64,000 nucleotides of DNA from Micromonospora sp. WMMA1947 (GCF_027497355.1 NZ_CP114909.1:1488001-1552000), one strand, 5' to 3'. Counted from the first letter of the stretch, positions 8,653 to 17,518 are shown. Notes: generated by a model from the sequence alone, not told the origin. Made by a program: numbers and translations.

Positions 8653-10266
8653 ATGGCGCTGTCCTCCCGCTCCGGCCGCTCCTTCCTCGGGCGGACCGTC
8701 GGCACCGGCATCCGCGCCACCCGGCTGCTGCTGCGGGGCTCGCTGCACGGCGGGCGCTGGATGACCCGGCGGGCCGGCACCGCCCGGGCCCGCAGCGCCG
8801 GCAACGAGGTCGGCATGGTCCGCCTGTTCGACCTGCACGCCCTCTCCTGCGCCGGTGACACGCTCATCGCCATCGGCCTGGCCGGGACGATCTTCTTCGA
8901 CGTGCCGCTGGGCGAGGCGCGCAACAAGGTGGCGCTCTACCTGCTGGTGACCATGGTCCCGTTCGCCATGCTCGCCCCGGTGGTCGGCCCGCTGCTCGAC
9001 CACTTCCGGCACGGCCGGCGGTACGCGCTGGCCACCACCATGCTCGGCCGGGCGTTCCTGGCCTGGTTGATCTCCGACTACATCGGCGGCTTCGGGCTCT
9101 ACCCGGCGGCGTTCGGGGTGCTCGCGCTCTCCCGGGCGTACGGGGTGGCCCGCTCGGCGGCGGTCCCCCGGCTGCTCCCCGAAGGGCTCGGGCTGTCCCA
9201 GGTCGGGGCGCGCGCGAGCGTCTACGGCACGGTGGCCGGCGCGCTCGTCGCACCGATCGGGCTGGCCGCGTTCTGGTTCGGGCCGCAGTGGCCGCTGCGG
9301 GTCGCCTCGGTGATCTTCCTGATCGGCATGGTGATCTCGCTGCGGCTGCCGCCGAAGGCCGACTCCGAGCCACCGGAGCGGATGCCGCACCCGTTGCGCG
9401 CGATGCGCCGCCGCGACGGGGAGCGCCCGCTGGGCCGGGGCCGCCCCAGCGGCCGGCTGGTGATCGCCACGCTGATCGGGGCGGCGGCGCTCCGCGGGCT
9501 GTACGGCTTCCTGCTGCTGTTCCTGGCCTTCGCGATCAAGGCCGGTGACCTGACCACCGATTTCTTCGGCCGCGACCTCGGCGCCCAGGGCGCGCTGGGC
9601 CTGGTCGGCGGCGCGCTGGCGGTCGGCACGTTCCTGGCCACCGCGATCGGCACCCGGCTGCGCATCCACCGGCCGACAGCGCTCCAGTCCAGCGGCACGA
9701 TTGTGGTGGCCGGTGTGGCGGTGCTCGCCGCGCTGAAGTTCTCGCTGCCGATGGTGGCGCTGCTCTGCCTGGTCGCCGCGATGATGAGCGGCATCGCCAA
9801 GCTCGCGGTGGACGCCTCGATCCAGGAACGCATCCCGGAGCGGCTGCGCGCCAGCTCGTTCGCGCACTCGGAGACCGCGCTGATGCTCGCGTTCGTAGCC
9901 GGGGGCGGGCTCGGGCTGGTGCCGTTCACCGGCCTGATCGGCGTGACTGTCGCCGCCGCGGTGGCGGCGCTGGTGGCCGTACGCGGTGTGCTGGTCGCCG
10001 GCAAGCTGCGCGGTGAGCACCTGGCCGGCCGCCCGCTCGGTGACGAGGAACTGGCGGCGGAGCAGGCCACCCGGGCGAGGGAAACGGCCGACACCTCGTC
10101 GGACGACGTGACGCCCACGTCACCGGCACCCCAGCGCTCCGGCCCGCCGGACGACGACGGGCTGGCCCCGCCCGGCTTCCACATCTACCGGCCGTCGTCC
10201 TCGGTGGGCGGCCCCGGCGGCGTCGAGGACACCGAGCGGCGCGACCCCCGGGGGCCGGTGGCGTGA
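8653..10266 (+). CDS. MFS transporter
   Basis: A 537-residue protein with about 12 hydrophobic segments between residues 60 and 450, then a hydrophilic Thr/Pro/Asp-rich C-terminal tail of about 85 residues ending DPRGPVA. The fold is major facilitator but I cannot assign a substrate. ATG at 8653 has GAGG nine bases upstream; an ATG three codons earlier (8644) is the alternative. The stop overlaps the futalosine hydrolase start by four bases (GTGA), so the two genes are translationally coupled. A link with menaquinone or nucleoside by-product transport is only an inference from that coupling. Confidence 0.8.
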   Translation: MALSSRSGRSFLGRTVGTGIRATRLLLRGSLHGGRWMTRRAGTARARSAGNEVGMVRLFDLHALSCAGDTLIAIGLAGTIFFDVPLGEARNKVALYLLVTMVPFAMLAPVVGPLLDHFRHGRRYALATTMLGRAFLAWLISDYIGGFGLYPAAFGVLALSRAYGVARSAAVPRLLPEGLGLSQVGARASVYGTVAGALVAPIGLAAFWFGPQWPLRVASVIFLIGMVISLRLPPKADSEPPERMPHPLRAMRRRDGERPLGRGRPSGRLVIATLIGAAALRGLYGFLLLFLAFAIKAGDLTTDFFGRDLGAQGALGLVGGALAVGTFLATAIGTRLRIHRPTALQSSGTIVVAGVAVLAALKFSLPMVALLCLVAAMMSGIAKLAVDASIQERIPERLRASSFAHSETALMLAFVAGGGLGLVPFTGLIGVTVAAAVAALVAVRGVLVAGKLRGEHLAGRPLGDEELAAEQATRARETADTSSDDVTPTSPAPQRSGPPDDDGLAPPGFHIYRPSSSVGGPGGVEDTERRDPRGPVA

Positions 10267-10967
10267 CCGGTCTGCTCGTGGTCACGGCGGTGCCCGCCGA
10301 GGCCGAGGCGATCCGCGCCGGCCTCACCGCGTCAACCGCACAGACACCGCCGGACGGGACGGCACCGCAGGACGTGACAGCACCGCCGGACGTGACGGTG
10401 CTGCCGGTCGGGGTCGGCCCGGCCGTCGCCGGTGCCGCCACGGCACGGCTGCTGGCCCTGGCGGAGGCAGCCGGGCGGCCGTACCGGGCGGTGGTCAGCG
10501 CCGGCATCGCCGGCGGGTTCGTCGGACGGGTCGCGATCGGCGGCACGGTGCTCGCCGACCGCAGCGTCGCCGCCGACCTGGGCGCCGAGTCGCCGGCCGG
10601 CTTCATCCCGGTCGAGGACCTGGGCATGCCCCCCGAACTGCTTGGCGGCGGCCGGATCGTGCCCGCCGATCCGGGCCTGCTGGCCCGTCTGCGCGCCGCC
10701 CTGCCGGGGGCCACGGTCGGCACGGTCCTCACCGTCAGCACGGTGACCGGCACCGCCGCGAGCACGGCGGCCCTCGCGCAACGGCACCCGGACGCGGTGG
10801 CCGAGGCCATGGAGGGGTACGGCGTGGCGGTCGCCGCCGCGCAGGCCGGCGTGCCCTTCGCCGAGCTGCGGACGGTCTCCAACCCGATCGGGCCGCGCGA
10901 CCGCAGCGCGTGGCGGATGCGGGAGGCGTTCGCCGCGCTCACCGCCGCGGCGGTCGCCTTCCACTGA
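10263..10967 (+). CDS. mqnB: Futalosine hydrolase
   Basis: A 234-residue nucleoside-phosphorylase-fold enzyme that removes hypoxanthine from futalosine to give dehypoxanthinyl futalosine in the alternative menaquinone pathway. Supporting features are LLVVTAVPAEAEAIRAGL at the N-terminus, the glycine-rich VSAGIAGGF segment (about residues 78-86), and the C-terminal AMEGYGVAVAAAQAGVPFAELRTVSNPIGPRD, the region that holds base and ribose in this fold. The GTG start overlaps the MFS stop. mqnD, another step of the same pathway, is 1.9 kb downstream on the same strand. Confidence 0.88.
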   Translation: MTGLLVVTAVPAEAEAIRAGLTASTAQTPPDGTAPQDVTAPPDVTVLPVGVGPAVAGAATARLLALAEAAGRPYRAVVSAGIAGGFVGRVAIGGTVLADRSVAADLGAESPAGFIPVEDLGMPPELLGGGRIVPADPGLLARLRAALPGATVGTVLTVSTVTGTAASTAALAQRHPDAVAEAMEGYGVAVAAAQAGVPFAELRTVSNPIGPRDRSAWRMREAFAALTAAAVAFH

Positions 10968-11021
10968 CGCGTCCACCTGTGGACAACCCTGTGGAGAAGT
11001 CGCCGGGCTGGGGACGACGGG

Positions 11022-12005
11022 TCAGACCGTGATGACGACCTTGGCTCGCGCGTGCTCGCTTTCCAGGTAGCGGATGGCCTCGGGCACCTCGCACAGCGGG
11101 TACGTCCGGTCGATCACGGGCGTGAGCCGGCCCGCCTCGGCGTGCTCGCGCAGCACGTCGAGGTGCGCCCGGCCGGGTGACGTGGCGAGGACGACGACGC
11201 GCTGCCGGACAACCGGTGCCAGCAACCGTCCCCGCGCCAGCAGCCCGATCGGGCCGAGCAGGCTGCCGCCGCGGTAGACGCCGCCACCGGAGAGCACGAG
11301 CGTCCCACCCGGCGTCAGCGCCCGCCGCAACGCGGTCAGGGAACGGTTGCCGACCAGGTCGAACACCACGTCGTGGCGGCGCCCGTCGCGCGTGAAGTCG
11401 TCGCGGGTGTAGTCGACCACGTGGTCGGCGCCGAGCGAGCGGACCAGCGCGACATTGCGGGTGCGGCACACGCCGGTCACCGTCGCGCCGAGCGCCTTGG
11501 CCAACTGGACGGCGAGCGTGCCGACGCCGCCGGAGGCCCCGTTGATCAGGACGCGGTGGCCGGGCCGGACCTGCCCGGCGTCGCGCAGACCCTGGAGCGC
11601 GGTGACGCCGGCGAGCGGCAGGGCCGCTGCCTGCGCCGGCGTCAGGTTCGCCGGCCGCGGCGCGACCAGGTGCTCGGGCACGCGGACGTACTCGGCGAAC
11701 GCGCCGTCGGCCTCGCCGAGGTCGCCGAAGACGGCGTCGCCGGGGCGTACGTGCCGCACCTGGGCGCCGACGGCCTCGACCCGGCCGGCGACGTCGCGGC
11801 CACGGATGCGGGCGCGGGGCCGCCCGAGGCCGAGCGCCAGCCGCGACAGCCGGGGGTCGCCGCGCATGACGTGCCAGTCGTACGCGTTCACGGCGGCGGC
11901 CTCGACCCGCACGAGGACGTCGCCGGGGCCGGGTTCGGGCGTCTCGACATCGGCCAGCGCGAGTGTCTCCGGGGGGCCGTACCGGTCCTGGACGATCGCC
12001 TTCAT
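11022..12005 (-). CDS. NADP-dependent medium-chain oxidoreductase
   Basis: A 327-residue medium-chain dehydrogenase/reductase of the zinc-free quinone-oxidoreductase-like type. It begins MKAIVQDRYG, has the GroES-like catalytic domain, then the nucleotide-binding motif INGASGGVGTLAVQLAKALGA (given here as GASGGVG near residue 145) and a C-terminal lid. No structural zinc cysteine cluster is seen. The ATG at 12005 has GGGAGGGAG eight bases upstream. It is divergent from a TetR gene, with two matching palindromes between them, so it is probably the regulator's target. The substrate is unknown. Confidence 0.85.
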   Translation of the reverse strand: MKAIVQDRYGPPETLALADVETPEPGPGDVLVRVEAAAVNAYDWHVMRGDPRLSRLALGLGRPRARIRGRDVAGRVEAVGAQVRHVRPGDAVFGDLGEADGAFAEYVRVPEHLVAPRPANLTPAQAAALPLAGVTALQGLRDAGQVRPGHRVLINGASGGVGTLAVQLAKALGATVTGVCRTRNVALVRSLGADHVVDYTRDDFTRDGRRHDVVFDLVGNRSLTALRRALTPGGTLVLSGGGVYRGGSLLGPIGLLARGRLLAPVVRQRVVVLATSPGRAHLDVLREHAEAGRLTPVIDRTYPLCEVPEAIRYLESEHARAKVVITV

Positions 12006-12022
12006 GTCCCTGCTCCCTCCCA

Positions 12023-12039
12023 GGTGTACGGCGTACACC
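12023..12039. promoter_or_regulatory. TetR-type operator O1
   Basis: GGTGTACGGCGTACACC, a 17-bp inverted repeat with an 8-bp arm (GGTGTACG/CGTACACC) around one central base. It sits 18 bp upstream of the oxidoreductase start. Confidence 0.75.
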
Positions 12040-12056
12040 GTGATGGGACCAGCCTA

Positions 12057-12073
12057 GGTGTACGCCGTACACC
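12057..12073. promoter_or_regulatory. TetR-type operator O2
   Basis: GGTGTACGCCGTACACC, identical to O1 except for the central base, with centres 34 bp apart (about three helical turns). It lies about 50 bp upstream of the tetR ATG. Two matching sites on the same face of the DNA between divergent genes suggest cooperative repression of both promoters. Confidence 0.75.
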
Positions 12074-12123
12074 CGTCAAGACGGTTACTGTGTCAACGGC
12101 CACCGGGAGGGACTGGGGACGAC

Positions 12124-12834
12124 ATGGCTGAGCAGGTGGAGACGGTGCGCCGGACGCCGCTGACCAGGGATCGCGTCCTGCGTACCGCCGTCGCGCTCGC
12201 CGACCGGACCGGGATCGAGTCGCTGAGCATGCGCAACCTCGCGCAGGAGCTGGGCGTCGTGCCGATGGCCCTCTACAAGCACGTGGCGAACAAGGACGAA
12301 CTGCTCGACGGCATGATCGACATGGTCGTCGCGGAGATCGACCCGCCGGCGCCCGGCGACTGGAAGCAGGCGGTCCGCCGGCGCATCCTGTCGGCGCGGC
12401 GGATGCTGCTCCGTCACCCCTGGGCGCCGCTGGCGATCGAGTCCCGCACCGCGCCCACGCCGGCCGTCCTGGCCTACCTCGACTCGACTGTGGGCGCGCT
12501 GCGGGCGGGCGGGTTCTCCACCGACCTGGCCCACCACGTCATGCACGCGCTGGGCAGCCGGGTGCTGGGCTTCAGCCAGGAACTGTTCGACACCTCCCGG
12601 CAGGCCGGCCGGTCCGGCGCGCCCGTGCCCGAGGCACCGGCCGATCTGCCGCCGGAGATGGCCGCCCGGTTCCCGAACCTCGCGGCCATCGCCACCGCGG
12701 CGTCCCACGACGACGACTCGGTCGTCGGGCCGGGCTGCGACGACCAGTTCGAGTTCGAGTTCGCCCTGGACCTGCTGCTCGACGGCATCGAGCGGCTGCA
12801 CCGGAACGGCTGGACGTCACACCGGACGCTGTGA
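12124..12834 (+). CDS. TetR family regulator (TetR_C type)
   Basis: A 236-residue regulator. The N-terminal helix-turn-helix covers about residues 14-60 (LTRDRVLRTAVALADRTG, then LSMRNLAQELGVVPMALYKHV) and the C-terminal domain resembles the tetracycline-repressor C-terminal family. It probably represses itself and the divergent oxidoreductase through the two 17-bp palindromes. ATG at 12124 has GGGAGGGAC upstream. An in-frame start at 12058 would lie inside operator O2 and is unlikely. Confidence 0.87.
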   Translation: MAEQVETVRRTPLTRDRVLRTAVALADRTGIESLSMRNLAQELGVVPMALYKHVANKDELLDGMIDMVVAEIDPPAPGDWKQAVRRRILSARRMLLRHPWAPLAIESRTAPTPAVLAYLDSTVGALRAGGFSTDLAHHVMHALGSRVLGFSQELFDTSRQAGRSGAPVPEAPADLPPEMAARFPNLAAIATAASHDDDSVVGPGCDDQFEFEFALDLLLDGIERLHRNGWTSHRTL

Positions 12835-12868
12835 CGGGCGGCCCGGGTGCCGGGGTTACGGTGGGACC

Positions 12869-13699
12869 GTGGCGCTCTCCCTGGCGATCTCCCCCTGCCC
12901 CAACGACACGTTCGTCTTCGACGCCCTGGTGCACGGCCGGGTGCCGGGCGCGCCGCCGGTCGAGGTGACGTACGCGGACGTGGACGTCACCAACACGGCC
13001 GCCGAGCGGGGCGCGTTCGACCTGGTGAAGGTCAGCTACGCCGCGCTGCCGTGGCTGCTCGACGACTACCACCTGCTGCCCTGCGGCGGCGCGCTGGGCC
13101 GGGGCTGCGGCCCGCTGGTGCTGACCCGCGGCGACCGGACCGACCTGTCCGGCGCGACAGTGGCGGTGCCCGGCGAGCGGACCACCGCGTACCTGCTGTT
13201 CCGCCTCTGGGCGGCCGACCAGGCCCCGGCACGCATCGAGGTGGTGCCGTTCCACGAGATCATGCCGGGCGTGGCCGCCGGCCGGTACGACGCGGGCCTG
13301 GTCATCCACGAGGCGCGCTTCACCTACCCGCGACACGGGCTGACCGCGCTGGTCGACCTGGGCGAGTGGTGGGAGGGCGACACCGGGCTGCCGATCCCGC
13401 TGGGCGCGATCCTGGCCCGCCGGGGCGCTGTCGACCCGGTCGAGGCCGCCGCCTGGATCCGCGAGTCGGTACGCCAGGCGTGGGCCGACCCGGCTGCGAG
13501 CCGCGAGTACGTCCTCGCCCACGCGCAGGAGATGGAGCCCGACGTGGTGGACCGGCACATCGGCCTCTACGTCAACGAGTTCACCGCCGACCTGGGAGAG
13601 GCCGGCTTCGCCGCCGTGGAGGCGCTGCTGGGCCGGGCCGCCGACGCCGGGCTCGTCCCTCAGACCTCCAGCTCGCGCGCCACCGCGTGGACCAGCTGA
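12869..13699 (+). CDS. mqnD: 1,4-dihydroxy-6-naphthoate synthase
   Basis: A 276-residue periplasmic-binding-protein-fold enzyme that converts cyclic dehypoxanthinyl futalosine to 1,4-dihydroxy-6-naphthoate in the futalosine menaquinone pathway. The N-terminus LAISPCPNDTFVFDALVHG is characteristic. Later blocks include GRGCGPLVLTR, VPFHEIMPGV and VIHEARFTYP, the last carrying the active-site histidine region. The GTG start follows TACGGT (12857-12862) by six bases, so the mRNA is probably leaderless. The 3' end overlaps the convergent cold-shock gene by 40 bp. Confidence 0.9.
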   Translation: MALSLAISPCPNDTFVFDALVHGRVPGAPPVEVTYADVDVTNTAAERGAFDLVKVSYAALPWLLDDYHLLPCGGALGRGCGPLVLTRGDRTDLSGATVAVPGERTTAYLLFRLWAADQAPARIEVVPFHEIMPGVAAGRYDAGLVIHEARFTYPRHGLTALVDLGEWWEGDTGLPIPLGAILARRGAVDPVEAAAWIRESVRQAWADPAASREYVLAHAQEMEPDVVDRHIGLYVNEFTADLGEAGFAAVEALLGRAADAGLVPQTSSSRATAWTS

Positions 13700-14046
13700 G
13701 CGATCTTCTGGGAGGTCTTCCGATCCGGGAAGCGACCCCGGCGCAGGTCCGGCTGGACCTTCGCCTCCAGCACCTTGATCATGTCTTCCACCAGGCCGTG
13801 GAGTTCCTCGGCCGGCCGGCGGCGCAGCTCCGCCACCGACGGCGGCGCCTCCAGCAGCTTGACCCCCATCGCCTGGGCGCCCCGCCGGCTGTCGACCACG
13901 CTGAAATCGACCCGCTGGCCACCCTTCAGGTCGGCGACACCCGCCGGTAGCGCGCCCTTCGGCAGGAACACGTCGCCACCCTCGTCACTGGTGACGAACC
14001 CGTACCCCTTGGCGGCGTCGTACCACTTCACTCGACCCGTCGGCAC
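13660..14046 (-). CDS. Cold-shock domain protein with C-terminal extension
   Basis: A 128-residue protein. Residues 1-66 form a cold-shock OB-fold with RNP motifs KGYGFV (about 13-18) and DVFLP (about 25-29). Residues 67-128 are a helical, charged extension absent from 67-residue CspA types but typical of a longer actinobacterial CspB-like group. It binds single-stranded nucleic acid in the cytoplasm. It is convergent with mqnD and overlaps its last 40 bases. Confidence 0.88.
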   Translation of the reverse strand: MPTGRVKWYDAAKGYGFVTSDEGGDVFLPKGALPAGVADLKGGQRVDFSVVDSRRGAQAMGVKLLEAPPSVAELRRRPAEELHGLVEDMIKVLEAKVQPDLRRGRFPDRKTSQKIAQLVHAVARELEV

Positions 14047-14074
14047 CTGTTGAACCCCGCTCCACTCGAACCGT

Positions 14075-14698
14075 CTACCCCTCCAAGGCTAGCCCGATGA
14101 TCCGGTCCAGCGCCCTCGGGAATTCGACGAGATCATCAAGCACCAGGTACGCCCCGGCCTCGGTCAGTTCGTCGGCCGAGCACGGGCCGGTCGCCACTGC
14201 CACGCCTGGGATTCCCGCAGCTCGCGCGGCGGCCATGTCGGCCACGTGATCGCCCACGTAGAGCGTCGCGCCGTGCTCGCGCAACGCGACCGCCTTCTGC
14301 TCCGCGAACACGTCCCCGGCCAGCTCGTCCACGGGCAGCCCGAGGTGGTCCAGGTGCAGCTTCGCCAGCCGGCCCATCTTCGCGGTCACCACCATCGTCC
14401 GGCCGCCGCGCGCCTGCACCGCGCGCAGCGCGGCCTCCGCACCCGGCATCGGCACCGTCGGGGTGATCGCGTACGCCGGATACAGCTCCCGGTAGAGCGT
14501 CACCGCCTCCTCGACGCGCTCCGGCGGGAACCAGTGCGCCAGCTCGGTCCGCAGCGGCGGGCCCAGCCGCGACACGGCCAGTTCCCCGTCCACGTGCACC
14601 CCCGTGCGGGCGGTGAGCGCCCGGAACGCGGCGGCGATCCCCGGGCGGGAGTCGACCAGTGTCATGTCGAGGTCGAAGCCGACCATCAGCGGAGGCAT
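14075..14698 (-). CDS. HAD family hydrolase (phosphoglycolate phosphatase-like)
   Basis: A 207-residue haloacid dehalogenase-type phosphatase. Motif I is DLDMTLVDS (about residues 9-17, nucleophile Asp9). Motif II is the VVTAKMG region, motif III a lysine in the FAEQKAVAL segment, and motif IV YVGDHVADMAAARAAGI. A helical cap follows motif I, as in Gph-like enzymes. The physiological substrate is unknown. It is divergent from the helicase-associated gene with only 37 bp between starts. Confidence 0.85.
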   Translation of the reverse strand: MPPLMVGFDLDMTLVDSRPGIAAAFRALTARTGVHVDGELAVSRLGPPLRTELAHWFPPERVEEAVTLYRELYPAYAITPTVPMPGAEAALRAVQARGGRTMVVTAKMGRLAKLHLDHLGLPVDELAGDVFAEQKAVALREHGATLYVGDHVADMAAARAAGIPGVAVATGPCSADELTEAGAYLVLDDLVEFPRALDRIIGLALEG

Positions 14699-14735
14699 GC
14701 CGAGAACCTACCCAGCGGGCTAGCGTGGTACGACG

Positions 14736-17198
14736 ATGACCACCTCACTCGCCGACCACCTGCGGGCCCTCCCCGACGAGTCGCTTGCCGCCCTGCTCCA
14801 GCTGCGGCCGGACCTCGTCGTGCCGGTGCCGGCCGACGTGTCCGCCCTCGCCCTGCGCGCCCAGTCCCGGGTCTCCGTGGCCCGGGTGCTCGACGGGCTG
14901 GACCAGTTCACCCTCGGAATCCTCGACGCCGCCCGGCTCACCCGTGGCCCCGAGGGCACCACCTCCACCGACCAGATCCTGGCCATGGCCACCGCCGGGC
15001 CGCACCCGCCCGCACCCACAGCGGTCCGCGCCGCCGTCGACCGCCTCCGGGCCCGGTTCCTGCTGTACGGCCCCGAGCACGCCCTGTGCGTGGCCGGTGG
15101 CATCGACGAGGTGTCCCCGTACCCGGCGGGGCTCGGCCGACCGGCGGCGGAGCTGGACCCGCGCGCGGCGGCCCTCTGCGCGGACCCGGCGAAGCTGCGG
15201 CGGACGCTGCTGTCCGCGCCGCCCTCGGCCCGGGCGGTCCTGGACCGGCTCGCCGCCGGGCCGCCGGTCGGGACCGTGGCGCCCGGGGCGCTGGAGGCCC
15301 CCGCCACCGGCGCCGAGGACGTGCTCCCGCCCGACCTGGTGAACGGCGGCGCGCCGACCGGCTCCCCGATCCGCTGGCTGGTCGAGCATCGGCTCCTGGT
15401 CCGGATGTCCGGCGGCCGCAACGGCACCGTCGAGCTGCCCCGCGAGGTGGGGCTGGTGCTGCGCCGCGACTCCGGTCCGCTCGGCCCGCTGCGCACCAGC
15501 CCGCCGGTGGTGTCCGGCCCGCCGCGCGAGGTCAAGTCCGTCGACTCGGCCGGTGCCGGGCAGACCATGGAGGTGGTCCGGCACACCGAGGCGATGCTGG
15601 AGGCGCTGACGGCCGAACCGGCCCCGGTGCTGCGTTCCGGCGGCGTCGGCGTTCGCGACCTGCGGCGGCTCGCCCGTGGCCTCGGGCTGGACGAGACGAC
15701 CACCGCGCTGCTGTTCGAGGTGGCGTACGCGGCCGGGCTGACCGGGGAGATGGAGCTGACCGGCGCGGCCACCACCCGGTACGGCGGCGACCAGCAGATC
15801 CTGCCCACCGGCGGGTACGAGGTGTGGCGCGCGGTGTCGCTGGCCCAGCGCTGGGAGCAGCTCGCCCGCGCCTGGATGTCGATGCCCCGCCAGGCCGGCC
15901 TGATCGGGCAGCGCGACGACCGGGACCGGCCCATCTCGGTGCTCTCCGCCGAGGCGGAACGAGCCGGTGCGCCGGCCGCCCGTCGTGCGGTGCTCGCCGT
16001 GCTGGCCGACCTGCCGGCCGGCACCGCGCCGACCACCGACGAAGTGCTGGAACTGCTGGACTGGCGTGCGCCACGGCGGGCCCGGGGCCGGGAGACGGCG
16101 CACCGGGAGGTGCTCGCCGAGGCCGCCACGCTGGGCGTGACCGGGCTCGGCGCGCTCACCACGTACGGGCGGCTGCTGCTCGCCGAGCTGACCGAGGCCG
16201 ACGAGCGCGGCGACGACCCCCTCGGGTTGCGCTCCGACGCCGAGTCGGGCGACGCCTCGACGACGGTACGGGCGCTGGACGGGCTGCTGCCCGCCCCGGT
16301 CGACCACGTGCTGGTGCAGGCCGACCTGACGGTGGTGGTGCCCGGCCCGCCCGACCCGGCGCTCGCCGCCGAACTGGACGTGGTGGCCGAGCACGAGTCG
16401 GCCGGCGGAGCCAGCGTGCACCGGGTCACCACGGCGAGCATCAGGCGGGCGCTGGACGCCGGCTACACCGCCGACGACCTGCACGCGCTGTTCCGCCGCC
16501 GGTCGCGTACCCCGGTGCCGCAGGGCCTGACCTACCTGGTCGACGACGTGGCCCGCAAGCACGGCGGGCTGCGCGTCGGCGCGTCCGGCGCGTACGTGCG
16601 CAGCGACGACGAGGCGCTGCTCAGCGAGGTGCAGGCGGACCGGCGACTGGAGCCGCTGGCGTTCCGCCGGCTCGCGCCGACGGTGCTGGTCACCCCGTAC
16701 CAGGTCAACCGGATGCTCACCGCGTTGCGCGACGCCGGGTACGCCCCGGTGCCCGAGGACGCCAGTGGCGCGACAGTGCTGACGCGGCCGAAGACCCGGC
16801 GGGCGCCGGCCCGTACCGCGATCGGTCGTGCGGTCGACCCGCTCGCCACGCCGAAGCTGCCGATGCCCCGCCTGCTCGGCGTGGTGGAGCAGATCCGGCT
16901 GCGCGAGGCGGCGGCCCGGGCGGCCCGGCGCGCCCCGGCGGTGGTTCGCGGCGGCCCGGCGGCGGCCAGTCCGGCGCCCGTGTCCGGGCACGGCGACGCG
17001 CTGGCGGTGCTCCAGCAGGCGGTACGGGACAAGGCGCTGGTCTGGGTGGGCTACGTCGACGCGCACGGGGCGACCGCGTCCCGGCTGGTCCGGCCGGTGT
17101 CGATCGGTGCCGGCTACCTGCGCGCCGAGGACGACCGGACGGAGATGCTGCACACGTTCGCCCTGCACCGGATCACGGCGGCGGTGCTGGAGGAGTGA
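14736..17198 (+). CDS. Helicase-associated domain protein (XPB/Ssl2-like partner)
   Basis: An 820-residue actinobacterial protein of the helicase C-terminal-3 (XPB/Ssl2-like) group. The first 300 residues are helical and wHTH-like (MTTSLADHLRALPDESLAALL). The central block around residues 525-640 (LVQADLTVVVPGPPDPALAAEL) is the conserved helicase-associated domain, and the C-terminal 90 residues (LQQAVRDKALVWVGYVDAHG) resemble a WYL-type fold. No Walker A motif is visible, so it is not itself a helicase. The XPB helicase gene lies 1.4 kb downstream; the two families are often neighbours in actinobacteria, consistent with a shared repair role. Confidence 0.82.
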   Translation: MTTSLADHLRALPDESLAALLQLRPDLVVPVPADVSALALRAQSRVSVARVLDGLDQFTLGILDAARLTRGPEGTTSTDQILAMATAGPHPPAPTAVRAAVDRLRARFLLYGPEHALCVAGGIDEVSPYPAGLGRPAAELDPRAAALCADPAKLRRTLLSAPPSARAVLDRLAAGPPVGTVAPGALEAPATGAEDVLPPDLVNGGAPTGSPIRWLVEHRLLVRMSGGRNGTVELPREVGLVLRRDSGPLGPLRTSPPVVSGPPREVKSVDSAGAGQTMEVVRHTEAMLEALTAEPAPVLRSGGVGVRDLRRLARGLGLDETTTALLFEVAYAAGLTGEMELTGAATTRYGGDQQILPTGGYEVWRAVSLAQRWEQLARAWMSMPRQAGLIGQRDDRDRPISVLSAEAERAGAPAARRAVLAVLADLPAGTAPTTDEVLELLDWRAPRRARGRETAHREVLAEAATLGVTGLGALTTYGRLLLAELTEADERGDDPLGLRSDAESGDASTTVRALDGLLPAPVDHVLVQADLTVVVPGPPDPALAAELDVVAEHESAGGASVHRVTTASIRRALDAGYTADDLHALFRRRSRTPVPQGLTYLVDDVARKHGGLRVGASGAYVRSDDEALLSEVQADRRLEPLAFRRLAPTVLVTPYQVNRMLTALRDAGYAPVPEDASGATVLTRPKTRRAPARTAIGRAVDPLATPKLPMPRLLGVVEQIRLREAAARAARRAPAVVRGGPAAASPAPVSGHGDALAVLQQAVRDKALVWVGYVDAHGATASRLVRPVSIGAGYLRAEDDRTEMLHTFALHRITAAVLEE

Positions 17199-17199
17199 G

Positions 17200-17436
17200 C
17201 TACTCCCCGTTGCGGCGCAGCGTGCCGATCACCGACACGGCCAGCAGCAACGCGAACGCGGTACCGGCCGCCTCACCCACCGAGTCGACGAAGCCCTGCT
17301 GCTGCACGAGCAGCCCGAACAGGAACCAGCCGAACACCCCCGCGGCGGCAGCCGCGTAGGCGAGCACCACCGCCGTGGGCACCTCCTGCTGCCGCGCCCG
17401 TTCGTCCTCGGGAAGCACGTCCTGGTCAACGGTCAT
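17200..17436 (-). CDS. Small two-helix membrane protein
   Basis: A 78-residue protein with two transmembrane helices (about residues 21-43 and 52-72) and a polar, acidic N-terminus (MTVDQDVLPEDERARQQE). I do not recognise a named family. ATG at 17436 has GGAGGGA eight bases upstream, which decides against the GTG/ATG-rich extension to 17460. It is convergent with the helicase-associated gene, whose stop is one base away. Confidence 0.7.
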   Translation of the reverse strand: MTVDQDVLPEDERARQQEVPTAVVLAYAAAAAGVFGWFLFGLLVQQQGFVDSVGEAAGTAFALLLAVSVIGTLRRNGE

Positions 17437-17501
17437 GGCAGTCCCTCCCCGTCCCGGCATGGACCCGGCTTCCAGGGTTACACCAACCGGAGCGCGCGGA
17501 C

Positions 17502-17518
17502 AGGGGTTAAAACCCTGA
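17502..17518. promoter_or_regulatory. 17-bp near-perfect palindrome
   Basis: CAGGGGTTAAAACCCTG is symmetric except for one pair. It lies 66 bp upstream of the small membrane-protein start and 41 bp past the transpeptidase stop. It could be an operator for the former or a terminator stem for the latter; the AT-rich centre favours a protein site. Confidence 0.35.

Noticed and set aside
14745-17168. Long antisense frames over the helicase-associated gene
   Set aside because: Shadow of the real gene, with His/Arg/Gly-rich composition and no domain.
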